A DNA stretch of 64,000 nt from Ferrovibrio sp. MS7 (GTDB lineage: Bacteria > Pseudomonadota > Alphaproteobacteria > Ferrovibrionales > Ferrovibrionaceae). Location: positions 310,001 to 374,000 of the forward strand of contig NZ_JBBKBA010000002.1 in assembly GCF_038404985.1 (NCBI RefSeq), read 5' to 3'. The position numbers and the translations under genes were made by a program. The notes under the pieces were generated by a model. The model saw only the letters and a program-made list of their open reading frames with translations. It was not told where the DNA came from and ran no database searches. Positions 15,654 through 24,795 of this stretch are shown here, one piece after another; position 1 is the stretch's first letter; each line of letters begins with the position of its first letter.

Positions 15654-17318
15654 ATGAGCCATATCCAGCCCGCCGACCTGCCGCCTGCCAACATGGCATT
15701 GGAGCGCCGCGACCCCAGCCGTCCGCTGCTGATGCGGCTGGACTGGTCTCGCCTGCTCTATGGCTTCCTGCTGGTGCTCTGCACTGCCTGGATCGTCGGT
15801 TACTTCTTCCCGCCGATCAATCATGACACGGCGGTGCTGCTCTATATCTCCAAGGTCTGGCTCGAGGGCGGCAAGCTCTATGTCGATGCCATCGACATGA
15901 ACACGCCACTGACCTTTGTGCTGCATCTGCTGCCCGAAGCGCTGGCGAAAGTCACCGGCCTGCCTGGCACCACGTTGCTGGTGGTCTGCCTCGCCATCGG
16001 CATTGCCGCCTCCTACCTGACCTGCCGCTGGGTGCTGGCCGCCAGCCTCGACCCGGCGCATGCCACCGCCGACGCCCTGCTGCCGCTGCTGCTGCTGTTC
16101 CTGCTGATCGTGTTTCCGAACCAGACCTTCGGCCAGCGCGAACATATCCTGCTGGTGCTCTGCATACCCTATCTGCTGGTCGCCTCCGGCCGCGCCCAAG
16201 GCGAAAGCCTGAGCCAGCGATTGCGCATCACCACAGCCCTGCTGGCCGGATTGGGTTTCTGCATCAAGCCCTACTTCATCGCCATCCCGGCCCTGGTGGA
16301 AATCTACATACTGGCGCGGCGCGGCTGGCGGGCCGAACTGCGTGATCCGGTGCCCTGGAGCATGCTGTCGGTGGGCGTGGCGCATGCACTGTTCGCGCTG
16401 TTCGTGACGCCGGAATACTTCACCATCGCGCTGCCGATTGCGCGCGAATTCTATTCCGTGGTCAGCGACACTGACTGGCTGAACCTGATCACCGGGCCGC
16501 ATCTTGGGCCCCCAACCGTGATCCTGCCGCTGCTCGGCATTCCGGCCTGGTTCGCCATCCGCTCGGATCTGGCCCGCGTGATCTGGCTCGCCGGCCTCGG
16601 CGCGTTGTTCTCCGCCTATGCCCAGGGCAAGGGCTGGCCCTACCAGGCGATGCCGGCGCAGGCGCTCACCCTGCTGCTCGCCGCCGTGATCATCGCCCAT
16701 GTCATGGACCACCAGGTGTGGCCGCGCCGCACCATCGTCGGCGGCCAGCCGCGCCAGCAGGGCCCGCGCCTGTTCGCTGCCGCGCTGATGCTGCTGGTAT
16801 TCTACCAGGAAGGCCTGCATACGCGGCCCTTCTTCAAGCAACTCGAATACGCCAATTCGGAAGTGCCGCGCCTGCTGCATATCATCAAGCAGGAGGCCTA
16901 CAACAACCGCGTGCTGGTGCTCTCGCCCGGCATCTACCCGCATTTCCCGATCATGAACTATGCCGGCGCCCGCATGACCATGCGCTTCGAGAGCATGTGG
17001 GTGCTGCAGGGCGCCTATGCCGACTGCTCGGAATTCGCGCCACTGTATAATCCGCCGGAAGCCATGAGCCGGGGCGAATCCTTCGTGTTCCGCTCGGTGG
17101 CTGAGGATTTCTACAAGAAGAAGCCGGCGCTGCTGATCGTCGACAAGGTGGCCGGCATCCCGCGCTGCCAGGGCGAGGTGTTCGACTACCTCGACTATTT
17201 CCTGCGCAACCCGCTGTTCGCCAAGCGGTTCGAGGACTATGACCAGCTCATGGAATTCGACCGCTACGTGATCTACAAGCGCCGCCAGCCGGCGCCGCAG
17301 GTGCAGGCGGCTTCCTGA
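15654..17318 (+). CDS. Polytopic GT-C fold membrane glycosyltransferase (ArnT/PMT-like)
   Basis: A 554-residue integral membrane protein with about ten or more hydrophobic helices and a C-terminal soluble part. After helix 1 comes PPINHDTAVLLYISKVWLEG followed by GKLYVDAIDMNTP. The acidic first periplasmic loop and the G-x-x-x-Y-x-D pattern are features of GT-C transferases that use polyprenyl-linked sugar donors. ATG 15654 follows a purine-rich ribosome-binding site. It is divergent from the methyltransferase-GT2-SMR operon, and an ArnC-like GT2 plus an SMR flippase is the usual supply line for such an enzyme. The acceptor (lipid A, capsule or protein) is unknown. Confidence 0.65.
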   Translation: MSHIQPADLPPANMALERRDPSRPLLMRLDWSRLLYGFLLVLCTAWIVGYFFPPINHDTAVLLYISKVWLEGGKLYVDAIDMNTPLTFVLHLLPEALAKVTGLPGTTLLVVCLAIGIAASYLTCRWVLAASLDPAHATADALLPLLLLFLLIVFPNQTFGQREHILLVLCIPYLLVASGRAQGESLSQRLRITTALLAGLGFCIKPYFIAIPALVEIYILARRGWRAELRDPVPWSMLSVGVAHALFALFVTPEYFTIALPIAREFYSVVSDTDWLNLITGPHLGPPTVILPLLGIPAWFAIRSDLARVIWLAGLGALFSAYAQGKGWPYQAMPAQALTLLLAAVIIAHVMDHQVWPRRTIVGGQPRQQGPRLFAAALMLLVFYQEGLHTRPFFKQLEYANSEVPRLLHIIKQEAYNNRVLVLSPGIYPHFPIMNYAGARMTMRFESMWVLQGAYADCSEFAPLYNPPEAMSRGESFVFRSVAEDFYKKKPALLIVDKVAGIPRCQGEVFDYLDYFLRNPLFAKRFEDYDQLMEFDRYVIYKRRQPAPQVQAAS

Positions 17319-17345
17319 TCCGAGAGGCGGGCAAATGCCACGCCA

Positions 17346-17366
17346 CCTGAAATCAGGCTTATTTTT
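17346..17366 (+). terminator. Intrinsic terminator after the GT-C gene
   Basis: Short stem cctga (17346-17350) with tcagg (17353-17357), followed by cttattttt. The T-rich tail is on the plus strand, so it ends the GT-C transcript and faces the convergent suf operon. The stem is only five base pairs, so strength is uncertain. Confidence 0.5.
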
Positions 17367-17406
17367 CTGAAATTACCGAACTATCGAGAAAAGCCCTGAC
17401 GCCACT

Positions 17407-17790
17407 TTAAACGTGGAAGCTTTCGCCGCAGCCGCAGCGGCCCTTTTCGTTGGGATTGCGGAACACGAAGCCGGCCTGCAGCTTGTCCTCCACCCAGTCG
17501 ATCTCGGTGCCGAAAATGAACATCTGCGCCTTCGGGTCGATGAAAATGGTGACGCCCTTGTCGGTCACTTCCTCATCGAACTTGGCCTTTTCCTCGGCAT
17601 AGGTCACATCGTAGGCCATGCCGGAGCAGCCCTTGGTCTTGACCCCGATGCGCAGGCCGAGCACCGGCTTGTCGCTGCGCGCGATCAGTGTGCGCACGCG
17701 CTCTGCGGCAGCCTCGGTGAGCGTCACCGGCGGCGGCAATGCGCGACGCACCGGCTTCGGCGCCTCAGTCTGTTGTGTATCCATGCTCAT
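17407..17790 (-). CDS. sufA: A-type iron-sulfur carrier protein (SufA/ErpA type)
   Basis: A 127-residue A-type carrier that accepts clusters from SufBCD and passes them to apo-enzymes. The three cluster-binding cysteines are visible in KTKGCSGMAYD and GRCGCGESF, the standard spacing. LRIGVKTKGCSG and FRNPNEKGRCGCG are diagnostic. It has a short extra N-terminal tail of about 20 residues before PVTLTEAAAERV. It is last in the suf operon, 27 bases after sufT, so it probably serves this system rather than acting alone. Confidence 0.9.
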   Translation of the reverse strand: MSMDTQQTEAPKPVRRALPPPVTLTEAAAERVRTLIARSDKPVLGLRIGVKTKGCSGMAYDVTYAEEKAKFDEEVTDKGVTIFIDPKAQMFIFGTEIDWVEDKLQAGFVFRNPNEKGRCGCGESFHV

Positions 17791-17817
17791 GACGTCACCC
17801 TTACATCATGCCCAATT

Positions 17818-18159
17818 TTACATCATACCAAGTTCGAGGCGGGCTGCCTCGGACATGTTTTCCTGCGTCCACGGTGGATCCCACACGACCTCGACCGTGA
17901 CTTCGCCGACACCCTCTACCTCGCGCGCCTTGACCTCGACTTCGCCCGGCATCGACTGCGCGGCCGGGCAATTGGGCGAAGTAAGCGTCATCTCGATGGC
18001 AACATCGTGGGTGTCGTCGTTCACATCCACTTTGTATATAAGGCCCAATTCGAAAATGTTAACCGGGATTTCCGGGTCGTAGACGGTTTTCAGCGCCTCG
18101 ATCACCTGGTCCCGGATCTGTTCCGGCGCAACCGCCGGCTTTTTCGCCTTCGCGCCCAT
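17818..18159 (-). CDS. sufT: SUF system assembly protein SufT (MIP18/DUF59 family)
   Basis: A 113-residue MIP18-family protein involved in iron-sulfur cluster maturation. The conserved core VYDPEIPVNIFELGLIY and TLTSPNCPAA, with the characteristic cysteine, are clear, and VVWDPPWTQENMSEAARLEL is the usual C-terminus. ATG 18159 shares one base with the sufS stop (TGATG), so translation is coupled. SufT is an accessory factor needed under high demand for clusters in other bacteria. Longer upstream in-frame starts lie inside sufS and are rejected. Confidence 0.9.
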   Translation of the reverse strand: MGAKAKKPAVAPEQIRDQVIEALKTVYDPEIPVNIFELGLIYKVDVNDDTHDVAIEMTLTSPNCPAAQSMPGEVEVKAREVEGVGEVTVEVVWDPPWTQENMSEAARLELGMM

Positions 18160-19406
18160 CAGCCGAAAATCTCCATCACCCGCTTCAGCCCGGCGCAGAG
18201 CGCATCCACTTCCGCCCGGGTGTTGTACATGCCGAAACTCGCCCGCACCGTGGCATTGACGCCGAAACGCTCCATCAGCGGATGGGCGCAATGCTGGCCG
18301 ACCCGCACCGCGATGCCCTCGCGGTCGAGAATGGTGCCGACATCATGGGCGTGGATGCCTTCGAGTACGAAGGAAATCACCGCACCCTTTTCCGGCGCCT
18401 CGCCGATGATGCGCAGGCTGTTGATCTCTTTCAGCTTCGCCGTGGCATAGAGCAGCAGATCATGCTCATGGGCGGCGATCTGTTCGATCCCGACCGACTG
18501 CACATAGTCGATGGCGGCGCCAAGCCCCACGGCCTCGATGAAAGCAGGCGTGCCGGCTTCGAATTTATGCGGCAGATCGGCCCATTCGTTCTTCTCGAAA
18601 GTGACCGAGAGGATCATGTCGCCACCGCCCTGCCAGGGCGGCATGGCTTCCAGCAAGGCGGCCTTGCCGTACAGCACACCGATGCCGGTGGGGCCGTAAA
18701 GCTTGTGGCCGGTGAAGACGTAGAAGTCGGCATCCAGGGCCTGCACATCCACAGGCATGTGCTGCACCGCCTGGCTGCCATCGATCAGTGCATGGGCGCC
18801 GGCGGCATGGGCCAGCCGGATGATCTCGGCCACCGGATTGACGGTGCCAAGCACATTGGAAACATGGGCGATGGCAACCAGCTTGGTGCGTGGCCCGAGC
18901 AGCGCCTTGAAGCCAGCCATGTCGAGGCTGCCGTCATCCAGCACCGGCGCCACTTTCAGCACGATGCCATGGCGGTCGCGCAGCAACTGCCAGGGCACGA
19001 TATTGGCATGGTGCTCCATGTGGCTGATCAGCACTTCGTCGCCCGGCTTGAGCAGGCCGAAGCCATAGGAATTGGCCACCAGATTGACCGCTTCCGTGGC
19101 ATTCCGGGTGAACACCACTTCGCGCAGATCGCCGGCATTGATGAAGGCCCGCACCTTCTCACGCGCCGCCTCATAGGCATCGGTAGCGAGCTGGCTGAGC
19201 TGGTAGATGCCGCGATGCACATTGGCATATTGCGTGGCAAAAGCCCGGCTCATGGCGTCGATCACCACCTGCGGCTTCTGCGCGCTGGCACCTGAATCGA
19301 GGAATACCAGCGGCTTGCCATAGACCTGCTGCGACAGGATCGGGAAATCCTGGCGAATGCGCTCGACATCAAAGCCGGTGGGAATGCTATTCAGCTTGGC
19401 ACTCAT
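18159..19406 (-). CDS. sufS: Cysteine desulfurase SufS
   Basis: A 415-residue group II cysteine desulfurase that takes sulfur from cysteine as a persulfide for cluster assembly. PLP lysine is in FTGHKLYGPTGIGVLYGK; the persulfide cysteine is in RVGQHCAHPLM. VFLDSGASAQKP and THMEHHAN-type residues (SHMEHHANIVPW) are typical. ATG 19406 overlaps the sufD stop by three bases (ATGA). No sufE or sufU activator gene is present nearby, although group II enzymes usually need one. Confidence 0.95.
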   Translation of the reverse strand: MSAKLNSIPTGFDVERIRQDFPILSQQVYGKPLVFLDSGASAQKPQVVIDAMSRAFATQYANVHRGIYQLSQLATDAYEAAREKVRAFINAGDLREVVFTRNATEAVNLVANSYGFGLLKPGDEVLISHMEHHANIVPWQLLRDRHGIVLKVAPVLDDGSLDMAGFKALLGPRTKLVAIAHVSNVLGTVNPVAEIIRLAHAAGAHALIDGSQAVQHMPVDVQALDADFYVFTGHKLYGPTGIGVLYGKAALLEAMPPWQGGGDMILSVTFEKNEWADLPHKFEAGTPAFIEAVGLGAAIDYVQSVGIEQIAAHEHDLLLYATAKLKEINSLRIIGEAPEKGAVISFVLEGIHAHDVGTILDREGIAVRVGQHCAHPLMERFGVNATVRASFGMYNTRAEVDALCAGLKRVMEIFG

Positions 19407-20584
19407 GCGGCGAACCAATCTTCAAGCGCGGCAATGAAGGGCAGCCGCAGGTCGCCGGCCGGGATCGCCTCCAGGATTTCGGCAGCGAAGCCTTCCAGCA
19501 GCAGGCGGCGGGCCAGGGCCGCATCGATGCCACGGGCGCGGAGATAGAACAGCATGTTGGCATCCAGGTCGCCAACCGTGGCGCCATGGCTGCATTTCAC
19601 GTCGTCGGCCAGGATCTCAAGCTCGGGCTTGGTGTCGATGGCGGCATCGTCGGAGAGCAGCAGCGTGCGGCAGAGCTGCTGCGCATCGGTCTGCTGTGCG
19701 CCCGGCGCCACACGGATGCGGCCCTGGAACACGGCATGGCCGTGATCGTCGACCACATTCTTGAACAACTGGTTGCTGTTGCAGCCCGGCGCCTCATGCG
19801 CCAGCCGCAAGGTGTGATCGAGATGCGCCTTGCCACGCGCCAGGCTCAGGCCCTGGGCGTCTAGCTGCGCGCCCTCGCCTGCCAGCGTTACCGCCAATTC
19901 GTGGCGTGCAATGGCAGCACCCAGCATCAGCGAGATATGGCGGTATTCGGCACCAGCACCAAGCCGCGCTTCGGTGAGGCCGGCATGGTAGGCATCGGCA
20001 GCCTGGCGCTGCAAACGGGCATGGAACAACCTCGCGCCCGGCGCCAGTTCGATCTTGATGCGGCTGTTGGAAAAGCCACCGCCTTCATGGCTTTCAAACA
20101 AAGCAGCGGAAGCGCCGTCGCCGAGCCGCAGCAGGCAGGTGATATTGGCCAGGCCATCGGCATCATCATTGCGCAGATCGAGATGGATCGGCTTCGGCAA
20201 CTGCACGCCGGGCGCCACATCCAGCAGCCAACCATCCCTGAGCAAGGCCGCGTTCAGCGAGACCAGGGCATCGGCCGGCTCATGGCCCGCAGGCGCCAGG
20301 GCCTTGGCCAGGGCCTCGCCCTGCTCAGCCAGGGCCTCGGCGATTGGCACCAGCTTCACGCCTTGGGGCAGCGGTGCTGCAAAGGGCGCAGCGCCATTGG
20401 CAGCCAGGCGCCAGCCGCGCTTTTCCACCGGCTGCAGCGAAGTGAATTTCCACGCCTCGACCTTGCGGCCCGGGAGCCCGGTGCGGCGCAGATCGGCCAG
20501 CCCGCTCCTGCGCAGGGCCTGCGCGGCGGGCAAAGCCGGCAGTTCCGCCTGCAACGTGGCGATATGGTCGGCGAAACCGCTCAC
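19403..20584 (-). CDS. sufD: Iron-sulfur scaffold subunit SufD
   Basis: A 393-residue beta-helical partner of SufB in the SufBC2D scaffold. Family features are [15 protein letters not shown] near residues 36-50, [21 protein letters not shown] with a distal His (quoted in two parts: [12 protein letters not shown] and CNSNQLFKN), FQGRIRV and [14 protein letters not shown]. The start is a GTG at 20584 that overlaps the sufC stop (GTGA). SufD helps iron entry and complex stability; it is catalytically silent itself. Confidence 0.94.
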   Translation of the reverse strand: MSGFADHIATLQAELPALPAAQALRRSGLADLRRTGLPGRKVEAWKFTSLQPVEKRGWRLAANGAAPFAAPLPQGVKLVPIAEALAEQGEALAKALAPAGHEPADALVSLNAALLRDGWLLDVAPGVQLPKPIHLDLRNDDADGLANITCLLRLGDGASAALFESHEGGGFSNSRIKIELAPGARLFHARLQRQAADAYHAGLTEARLGAGAEYRHISLMLGAAIARHELAVTLAGEGAQLDAQGLSLARGKAHLDHTLRLAHEAPGCNSNQLFKNVVDDHGHAVFQGRIRVAPGAQQTDAQQLCRTLLLSDDAAIDTKPELEILADDVKCSHGATVGDLDANMLFYLRARGIDAALARRLLLEGFAAEILEAIPAGDLRLPFIAALEDWFAA

Positions 20585-21339
20585 GCCGCCTCCGACACGA
20601 TATCGGCATAGCCCTTGGCCTCGAGTTCGAGCGCCAGTTCCTTGCCGCCCGACTTCACGATGCGGCCCTTGGCCAGCACATGCACATGATCGGGCACGAT
20701 GTAATCCAGCAGACGCTGGTAATGGGTGATCACCAGGGCGGAACGCTCCGGGCCGCGCAGCGCATTGACGCCCTCGGCAACGATCTTCAGCGCATCAATA
20801 TCGAGGCCGCTGTCGGTCTCGTCCAGCAGCATCAGGCTCGGCTCCAGCATCAGCATCTGGAACACTTCGTTGCGCTTTTTCTCGCCGCCAGAGAAGCCGA
20901 CATTCACCGGGCGCTGCAGGAACTTCTCGTCCATCTGCAACTGCTTCATCTTGGCTCGCGCCAATTTCAGGAAGCTCATGGCATCCAGTTCCGGTATGCC
21001 GCGATGCTTGCGCACGGCATTGACGGCGGAGCGCAGGAACACCGCGTTGGCGACGCCGGGAATCTCCACCGGATACTGGAAGGCCAGGAACACGCCTTCG
21101 CGGGCGCGTTCCTCAGGCTCCATGCTCAGCAGGCTCTGGCCATTGAACAGGACGTCGCCTTGAGTGACCTCGTAGCCATCGCGGCCGGCCAGCACATAGG
21201 AGAGCGTGGACTTGCCCGAGCCGTTCGGCCCCATGATGGCGTGGATCTCGCCGGGTCGCATCACTAGGTCGATGCCGCGCAGGATGTCCTTGCCATCAAC
21301 ACGGGCATGCAGGTTCTTGATCTCAAGCATGGCACTCAT
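20581..21339 (-). CDS. sufC: Iron-sulfur assembly ATPase SufC
   Basis: A 252-residue cytosolic ABC-type ATPase that drives conformational change in the SufBC2D scaffold. Walker A is GPNGSGKST, the signature region [11 protein letters not shown] is the SufC variant, and [16 protein letters not shown] holds Walker B. ATG 21339 (MSAMLEIKN) lies two bases downstream of the sufB stop; upstream in-frame codons lie within sufB and are rejected. It overlaps the sufD start by four bases. Confidence 0.95.
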   Translation of the reverse strand: MSAMLEIKNLHARVDGKDILRGIDLVMRPGEIHAIMGPNGSGKSTLSYVLAGRDGYEVTQGDVLFNGQSLLSMEPEERAREGVFLAFQYPVEIPGVANAVFLRSAVNAVRKHRGIPELDAMSFLKLARAKMKQLQMDEKFLQRPVNVGFSGGEKKRNEVFQMLMLEPSLMLLDETDSGLDIDALKIVAEGVNALRGPERSALVITHYQRLLDYIVPDHVHVLAKGRIVKSGGKELALELEAKGYADIVSEAA

Positions 21340-21341
21340 CC

Positions 21342-22820
21342 TTAACCTACCGAGCCTTCGAGGCTGACGCCCAGAAGCTTCTGCGCCTCGACGGCGAATT
21401 CCATGGGCAGCTTCTGCAGCACATCCTTGCAGAAGCCGTTGACGATGGTTGACACGGCATCTTCCGCCGAGAGGCCGCGCTGGCGGCAATAGAACAACTG
21501 GTCGTCGGAAATGCGCGAGGTGGTGGCTTCATGCTCCACCTTGGCGGAGCGGTTGCGCACTTCAATATACGGCACGGTATGGCCGCCGCACTTGTCGCCG
21601 ATCAGCAGGCTGTCGCATTGCGAGTAGTTGCGCGCATTCTTGGCGCCGCCCTGCATCCGCACCAGGCCGCGATAAGTATTCTGCGCCCGGCCGGCGGAGA
21701 TGCCCTTGGAAATGATGGTCGACTTGGTGTTGGCGCCGAGATGGATCATCTTGGTGCCGGTATCAGCCTGCTGCGCATTGTTCGCCACCGCCACCGAGTA
21801 GAACTCGCCGACACTGTCGTCGCCCTGCAGGATCACGGACGGATATTTCCAGGTGATCGCCGAACCGGTCTCGACCTGGGTCCAGGAAATCTTCGAGCGC
21901 GCACCGCGACAGGCGCCGCGCTTGGTGACGAAATTGTAGATGCCGCCCTTGCCGTTCTTGTCGCCCGGATACCAGTTCTGCACCGTGGCATAGCGGATTT
22001 CGGCGTCTTCCATCGCCACCAGCTCGACCACCGCCGCGTGAAGCTGGTTGTCATCACGCATCGGCGCGGTGCAGCCTTCGAGGTAGGACACATAGGCGCC
22101 CTTATCGACGACAATGAGCGTGCGCTCGAACTGGCCGGTCTTGGCCTCGTTGATGCGGAAATAGGTGGAAAGCTCCATCGGGCAACGCACGCCCGGCGGC
22201 ACATAGACGAAGCTGCCGTCCGAAAACACCGCGCAGTTCAGCGTGGCGTAATAGTTGTCCGCCATCGGCACCACAGAGCCGAGATACTTCTGCACCAGTT
22301 CAGGATGCTCGCGGATCGCCTCCGACATCGAGCAGAAGATGATGCCCATCTCCTTCAGCTTGCCCTTGAAGGTGGTGGCGACCGAAACGCTGTCGAACAC
22401 CGCGTCCACGGCGATGTTGCTGCCGCCTTCCCTCTCGATGCCGAGCAGGGCTTCGCGCTCGCGCAGCGGGATGCCGAGCTTTTCATAGGTGGCGAGTAGT
22501 TCGGGATCCACTTCGTCCAGGCTTTTCGGGCCCTTCTTCTGCTTCGGCGAGGCGTAGTAGTGGATGTCCTGGAAATCGATCTTGGGATAGCTGACGCGCG
22601 CCCAGGTCGGCTCGCGGTCTTCCATCTTCTGCCACATCCGGAAAGCCTTGAGGCGCCATTCCAGCATCCATTCCGGCTCGTTCTTCTTGGCCGAAATGAA
22701 GCGCACCACATCCTCGTTCAGACCCTTGGGCAGAACCTCGGATTCGATGTCGGTGACGAAGCCGTATTTGTAGTCGCCAAGCTTGGCGACGGTGTCGATG
22801 GTTTCAAGGGCGGCAGGCAT
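21342..22820 (-). CDS. sufB: Iron-sulfur scaffold subunit SufB
   Basis: A 492-residue core scaffold on which clusters are built. Strong family segments are [53 protein letters not shown] and the C-terminal [19 protein letters not shown], which holds the conserved cysteine associated with cluster binding. The N-terminal FeS-binding segment of some SufB proteins is not evident. It starts 23 bases after the Rrf2 regulator and is the first structural gene of the operon. Confidence 0.96.
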   Translation of the reverse strand: MPAALETIDTVAKLGDYKYGFVTDIESEVLPKGLNEDVVRFISAKKNEPEWMLEWRLKAFRMWQKMEDREPTWARVSYPKIDFQDIHYYASPKQKKGPKSLDEVDPELLATYEKLGIPLREREALLGIEREGGSNIAVDAVFDSVSVATTFKGKLKEMGIIFCSMSEAIREHPELVQKYLGSVVPMADNYYATLNCAVFSDGSFVYVPPGVRCPMELSTYFRINEAKTGQFERTLIVVDKGAYVSYLEGCTAPMRDDNQLHAAVVELVAMEDAEIRYATVQNWYPGDKNGKGGIYNFVTKRGACRGARSKISWTQVETGSAITWKYPSVILQGDDSVGEFYSVAVANNAQQADTGTKMIHLGANTKSTIISKGISAGRAQNTYRGLVRMQGGAKNARNYSQCDSLLIGDKCGGHTVPYIEVRNRSAKVEHEATTSRISDDQLFYCRQRGLSAEDAVSTIVNGFCKDVLQKLPMEFAVEAQKLLGVSLEGSVG

Positions 22821-22843
22821 GGGGCACCTGGGCTGCTACTGGT

Positions 22844-23302
22844 TCAAGTCGGGCGGCTCGCCGCCGGTCGCTCGGCTGGCGGCTGCATGAAGTCGTAGGC
22901 CGGCCGCGCCAGTTCGGCGAGGCTGACCGATTCCAGCGCCTGACGGATGGCGCTGTTGATCTTGTGGATGCCGCGCCGCGAGACGCAGAGGTTTTCGCGG
23001 TCGCAGGCGCTCGGCTGGTGTTCGGAACATTGCGTCAGCGCGATTGGGCCATCCAGCGCCGAGACGATATCGGCCACCGTCATCGCCTGCGGCTCGCGGC
23101 TGAGCGAATAGCCACCCCGCGCACCGCGCTGGGACGCAAGCAGGCCGGCGCGGCACAGCTTGGCCATCAGCTTGGCCACCGTCGGCCCCGGCAGGCCGGT
23201 GGCGGCAGCGGCGGCATCCGCCGTATGCACGGCGGCGGGGGCGGCAGCCACATGGGCCATCACCATCACGCCATAATCCGCCAATCGGCTGAGCCGCAGC
23301 AT
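22844..23302 (-). CDS. iscR: Rrf2-family SUF operon regulator (IscR-like)
   Basis: A 152-residue winged-helix regulator. The N-terminal helix-turn-helix starts MLRLSRLADYGVMVMAHVA, the recognition region is GLPGPTVAKLMAKLCRAG, and the wing holds RGARGGYSLSREP. Three cysteines in TQCSEHQPSACDRENLC (spacing 7 and 5) are positioned like the cluster ligands of IscR, so it probably senses iron-sulfur status and represses its own operon. ATG 23302 starts the conserved domain. It is first in the suf operon and sits behind a palindrome in its own promoter. Confidence 0.9.
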   Translation of the reverse strand: MLRLSRLADYGVMVMAHVAAAPAAVHTADAAAAATGLPGPTVAKLMAKLCRAGLLASQRGARGGYSLSREPQAMTVADIVSALDGPIALTQCSEHQPSACDRENLCVSRRGIHKINSAIRQALESVSLAELARPAYDFMQPPAERPAASRPT

Positions 23303-23346
23303 AATCCGGTTCCACCTTTGCGTATTCGGGTTGCTTGTTCGCGCGC

Positions 23347-23375
23347 AAATAAGACCATTTTGGTCCGGTTTGCAA
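23347..23375 (-). promoter_or_regulatory. suf operon promoter with palindromic operator
   Basis: On the minus strand TTGCAA (23370-23375) and TTATTT (23347-23352) are 17 bases apart. The spacer contains gaccattttggtc (23353-23365, plus strand), a perfect GACCA/TGGTC palindrome. A dimeric repressor bound there would occlude RNA polymerase. The Rrf2 protein encoded next is the obvious candidate, but this is inferred from position. Confidence 0.55.
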
Positions 23376-23449
23376 GATGGTGGCCTGCCCAGCGAAGTCA
23401 AGCCGCCGAAAAGATTGCGCTATTTGCGAATCAGCCGCATCTTGGGGCC

Positions 23450-23965
23450 ATGTCTGACCCCTGCTTTCCTGCCTCCCCCCCTGGTCTGGATGGCGACTTC
23501 CGCGCCGCCATGCGCCGGCTCGCCGCCACGGTCACTGTGCTGTCGGCCCGCGACCCGCTGGGCCGGCGCTGCGGCATGACCGCTACGGCGGTCACGTCGG
23601 TCTCGGCCGCACCACCAGCCCTGCTCGCCTGCGTCAACCGCTCGGCGGCTTTGCATGCTCATCTGGGCCTCGGCAACCGCTTCTGCATCAACCTGCTGCA
23701 TACCGGGCAGCAGCCGATTTCGGAAATCTGCAGCGGCGGCGCCGAAGGCGAAGCCCGGTTCAATACCGGCGACTGGCGCGACGATGACGAGGCCGTGCCC
23801 TACCTGCACGATGCCCAGGCCAATATCTTCTGCGCCGTGGAAGCCGTGCATGCCTATGGCTCGCACGGCATCTTCATCGGCCGGGTGCTGCGGGTGCAAA
23901 CCCGCGACGCCATCGCGCCGCTGGTCTACCAGGATGGCCGCTATATGCGGACGGAACCGCTTTAG
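23450..23965 (+). CDS. Flavin reductase family protein
   Basis: A 171-residue FMN-binding split-barrel protein. DFRAAMRRLAATVTVLSARD, the loop GMTATAVTSVSAAPPALLACVNRS (two parts: GMTATAVTSVSA and PPALLACVNRS) and FCINLLHTGQQPIS are typical of HpaC/RutF-type reductases that supply reduced flavin to two-component monooxygenases. No partner oxygenase is nearby, so its physiological role is open. It is divergent from the suf regulator. Its stop overlaps that of the next, convergent gene. Confidence 0.85.
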   Translation: MSDPCFPASPPGLDGDFRAAMRRLAATVTVLSARDPLGRRCGMTATAVTSVSAAPPALLACVNRSAALHAHLGLGNRFCINLLHTGQQPISEICSGGAEGEARFNTGDWRDDDEAVPYLHDAQANIFCAVEAVHAYGSHGIFIGRVLRVQTRDAIAPLVYQDGRYMRTEPL

Positions 23966-24678
23966 CCGTAATAGGCCAGCACGGTCAGCAGGCGGCGGAA
24001 CTCGTTCACCACCTGGCGTTCCACCTTCTCGTTCAGCGCCACCACGCTGCGCAGCCGGCGGCGGCGGCTGAGCGGCAGCGGCGGCAGCGGCGCGCGGTTG
24101 GCTCCGGGCGGCGCCGCGAAGGGGCGCAGCGGCACGACTTTAGCGGCAGCCGGCGGTGCCTTCGGCTTCGGCGGCGGCACGGCGATCTGCGGCTTCGGCG
24201 GTGCCGGCTTGGGCAGCGGTGCTAATTTCAGCGGCGGGCGCTGCTTGAAGCCTTCCGAGCCGTAGACCACGATCCGCGCCTTCTCCTCCTGCTCCTCAAT
24301 CATTAGCAGGGTGGGGAAACGCTGCGCCAGCAAGGCAAAGGTTTCCGGCGCCATGAAGGCTGGTTCCGGAATCGCGCACCAGCGGTACTGACCCTCGAAA
24401 CCCAGCGGCTTGCCATGGGCGGCATAGAGCTTGGACAAAGCCTCGGCGAATTTACGATCCTGCTGGAACACCAGCACCACCTGGCGGTGCAGATCCTCGG
24501 GCCGGTAGCGGCGCACCACGATCAGCGCCATCTCGGTCGGCCGCGCACCGATCGCAGCGGCGGCACCATAGAAACCGAATACCGTGCCGGCGGCGCGCAC
24601 ATCCTGAGTCAGGAAAGCCAGCCGCTCGGCATGCGGCACGGTGCCCAGGGCAGCGAAGAAGCGCGGCGCGATGCTCAT
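23962..24678 (-). CDS. Uncharacterised protein with proline-rich linker
   Basis: A 238-residue protein I do not recognise. Residues 1 to about 135 look like a compact globular domain (HAERLAFLTQDVRAAGTVFG, FPTLLMIEEQEEKARIVVYG). Residues about 145-205 form a low-complexity Pro/Lys/Ala linker. The last 35 residues are basic then helical (RRRRLRSVVALNEKVERQVV). There is no signal peptide or membrane helix, so it is probably cytosolic. It overlaps the flavin reductase stop by four bases, tail to tail, and is divergent from the exoD-like gene. No function is proposed. Confidence 0.65.
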   Translation of the reverse strand: MSIAPRFFAALGTVPHAERLAFLTQDVRAAGTVFGFYGAAAAIGARPTEMALIVVRRYRPEDLHRQVVLVFQQDRKFAEALSKLYAAHGKPLGFEGQYRWCAIPEPAFMAPETFALLAQRFPTLLMIEEQEEKARIVVYGSEGFKQRPPLKLAPLPKPAPPKPQIAVPPPKPKAPPAAAKVVPLRPFAAPPGANRAPLPPLPLSRRRRLRSVVALNEKVERQVVNEFRRLLTVLAYYG

Positions 24679-24795
24679 GGCCGCATCCTACCCGGCAAGG
24701 CGGGTCCGAGGCGAGTCTGCAAAGTTTAACAAGCTCCTAACAAGCGTCACCGGGCCGCCATGATCCCGCCCCAATTTCCGGGCCAAGTAACGGAC

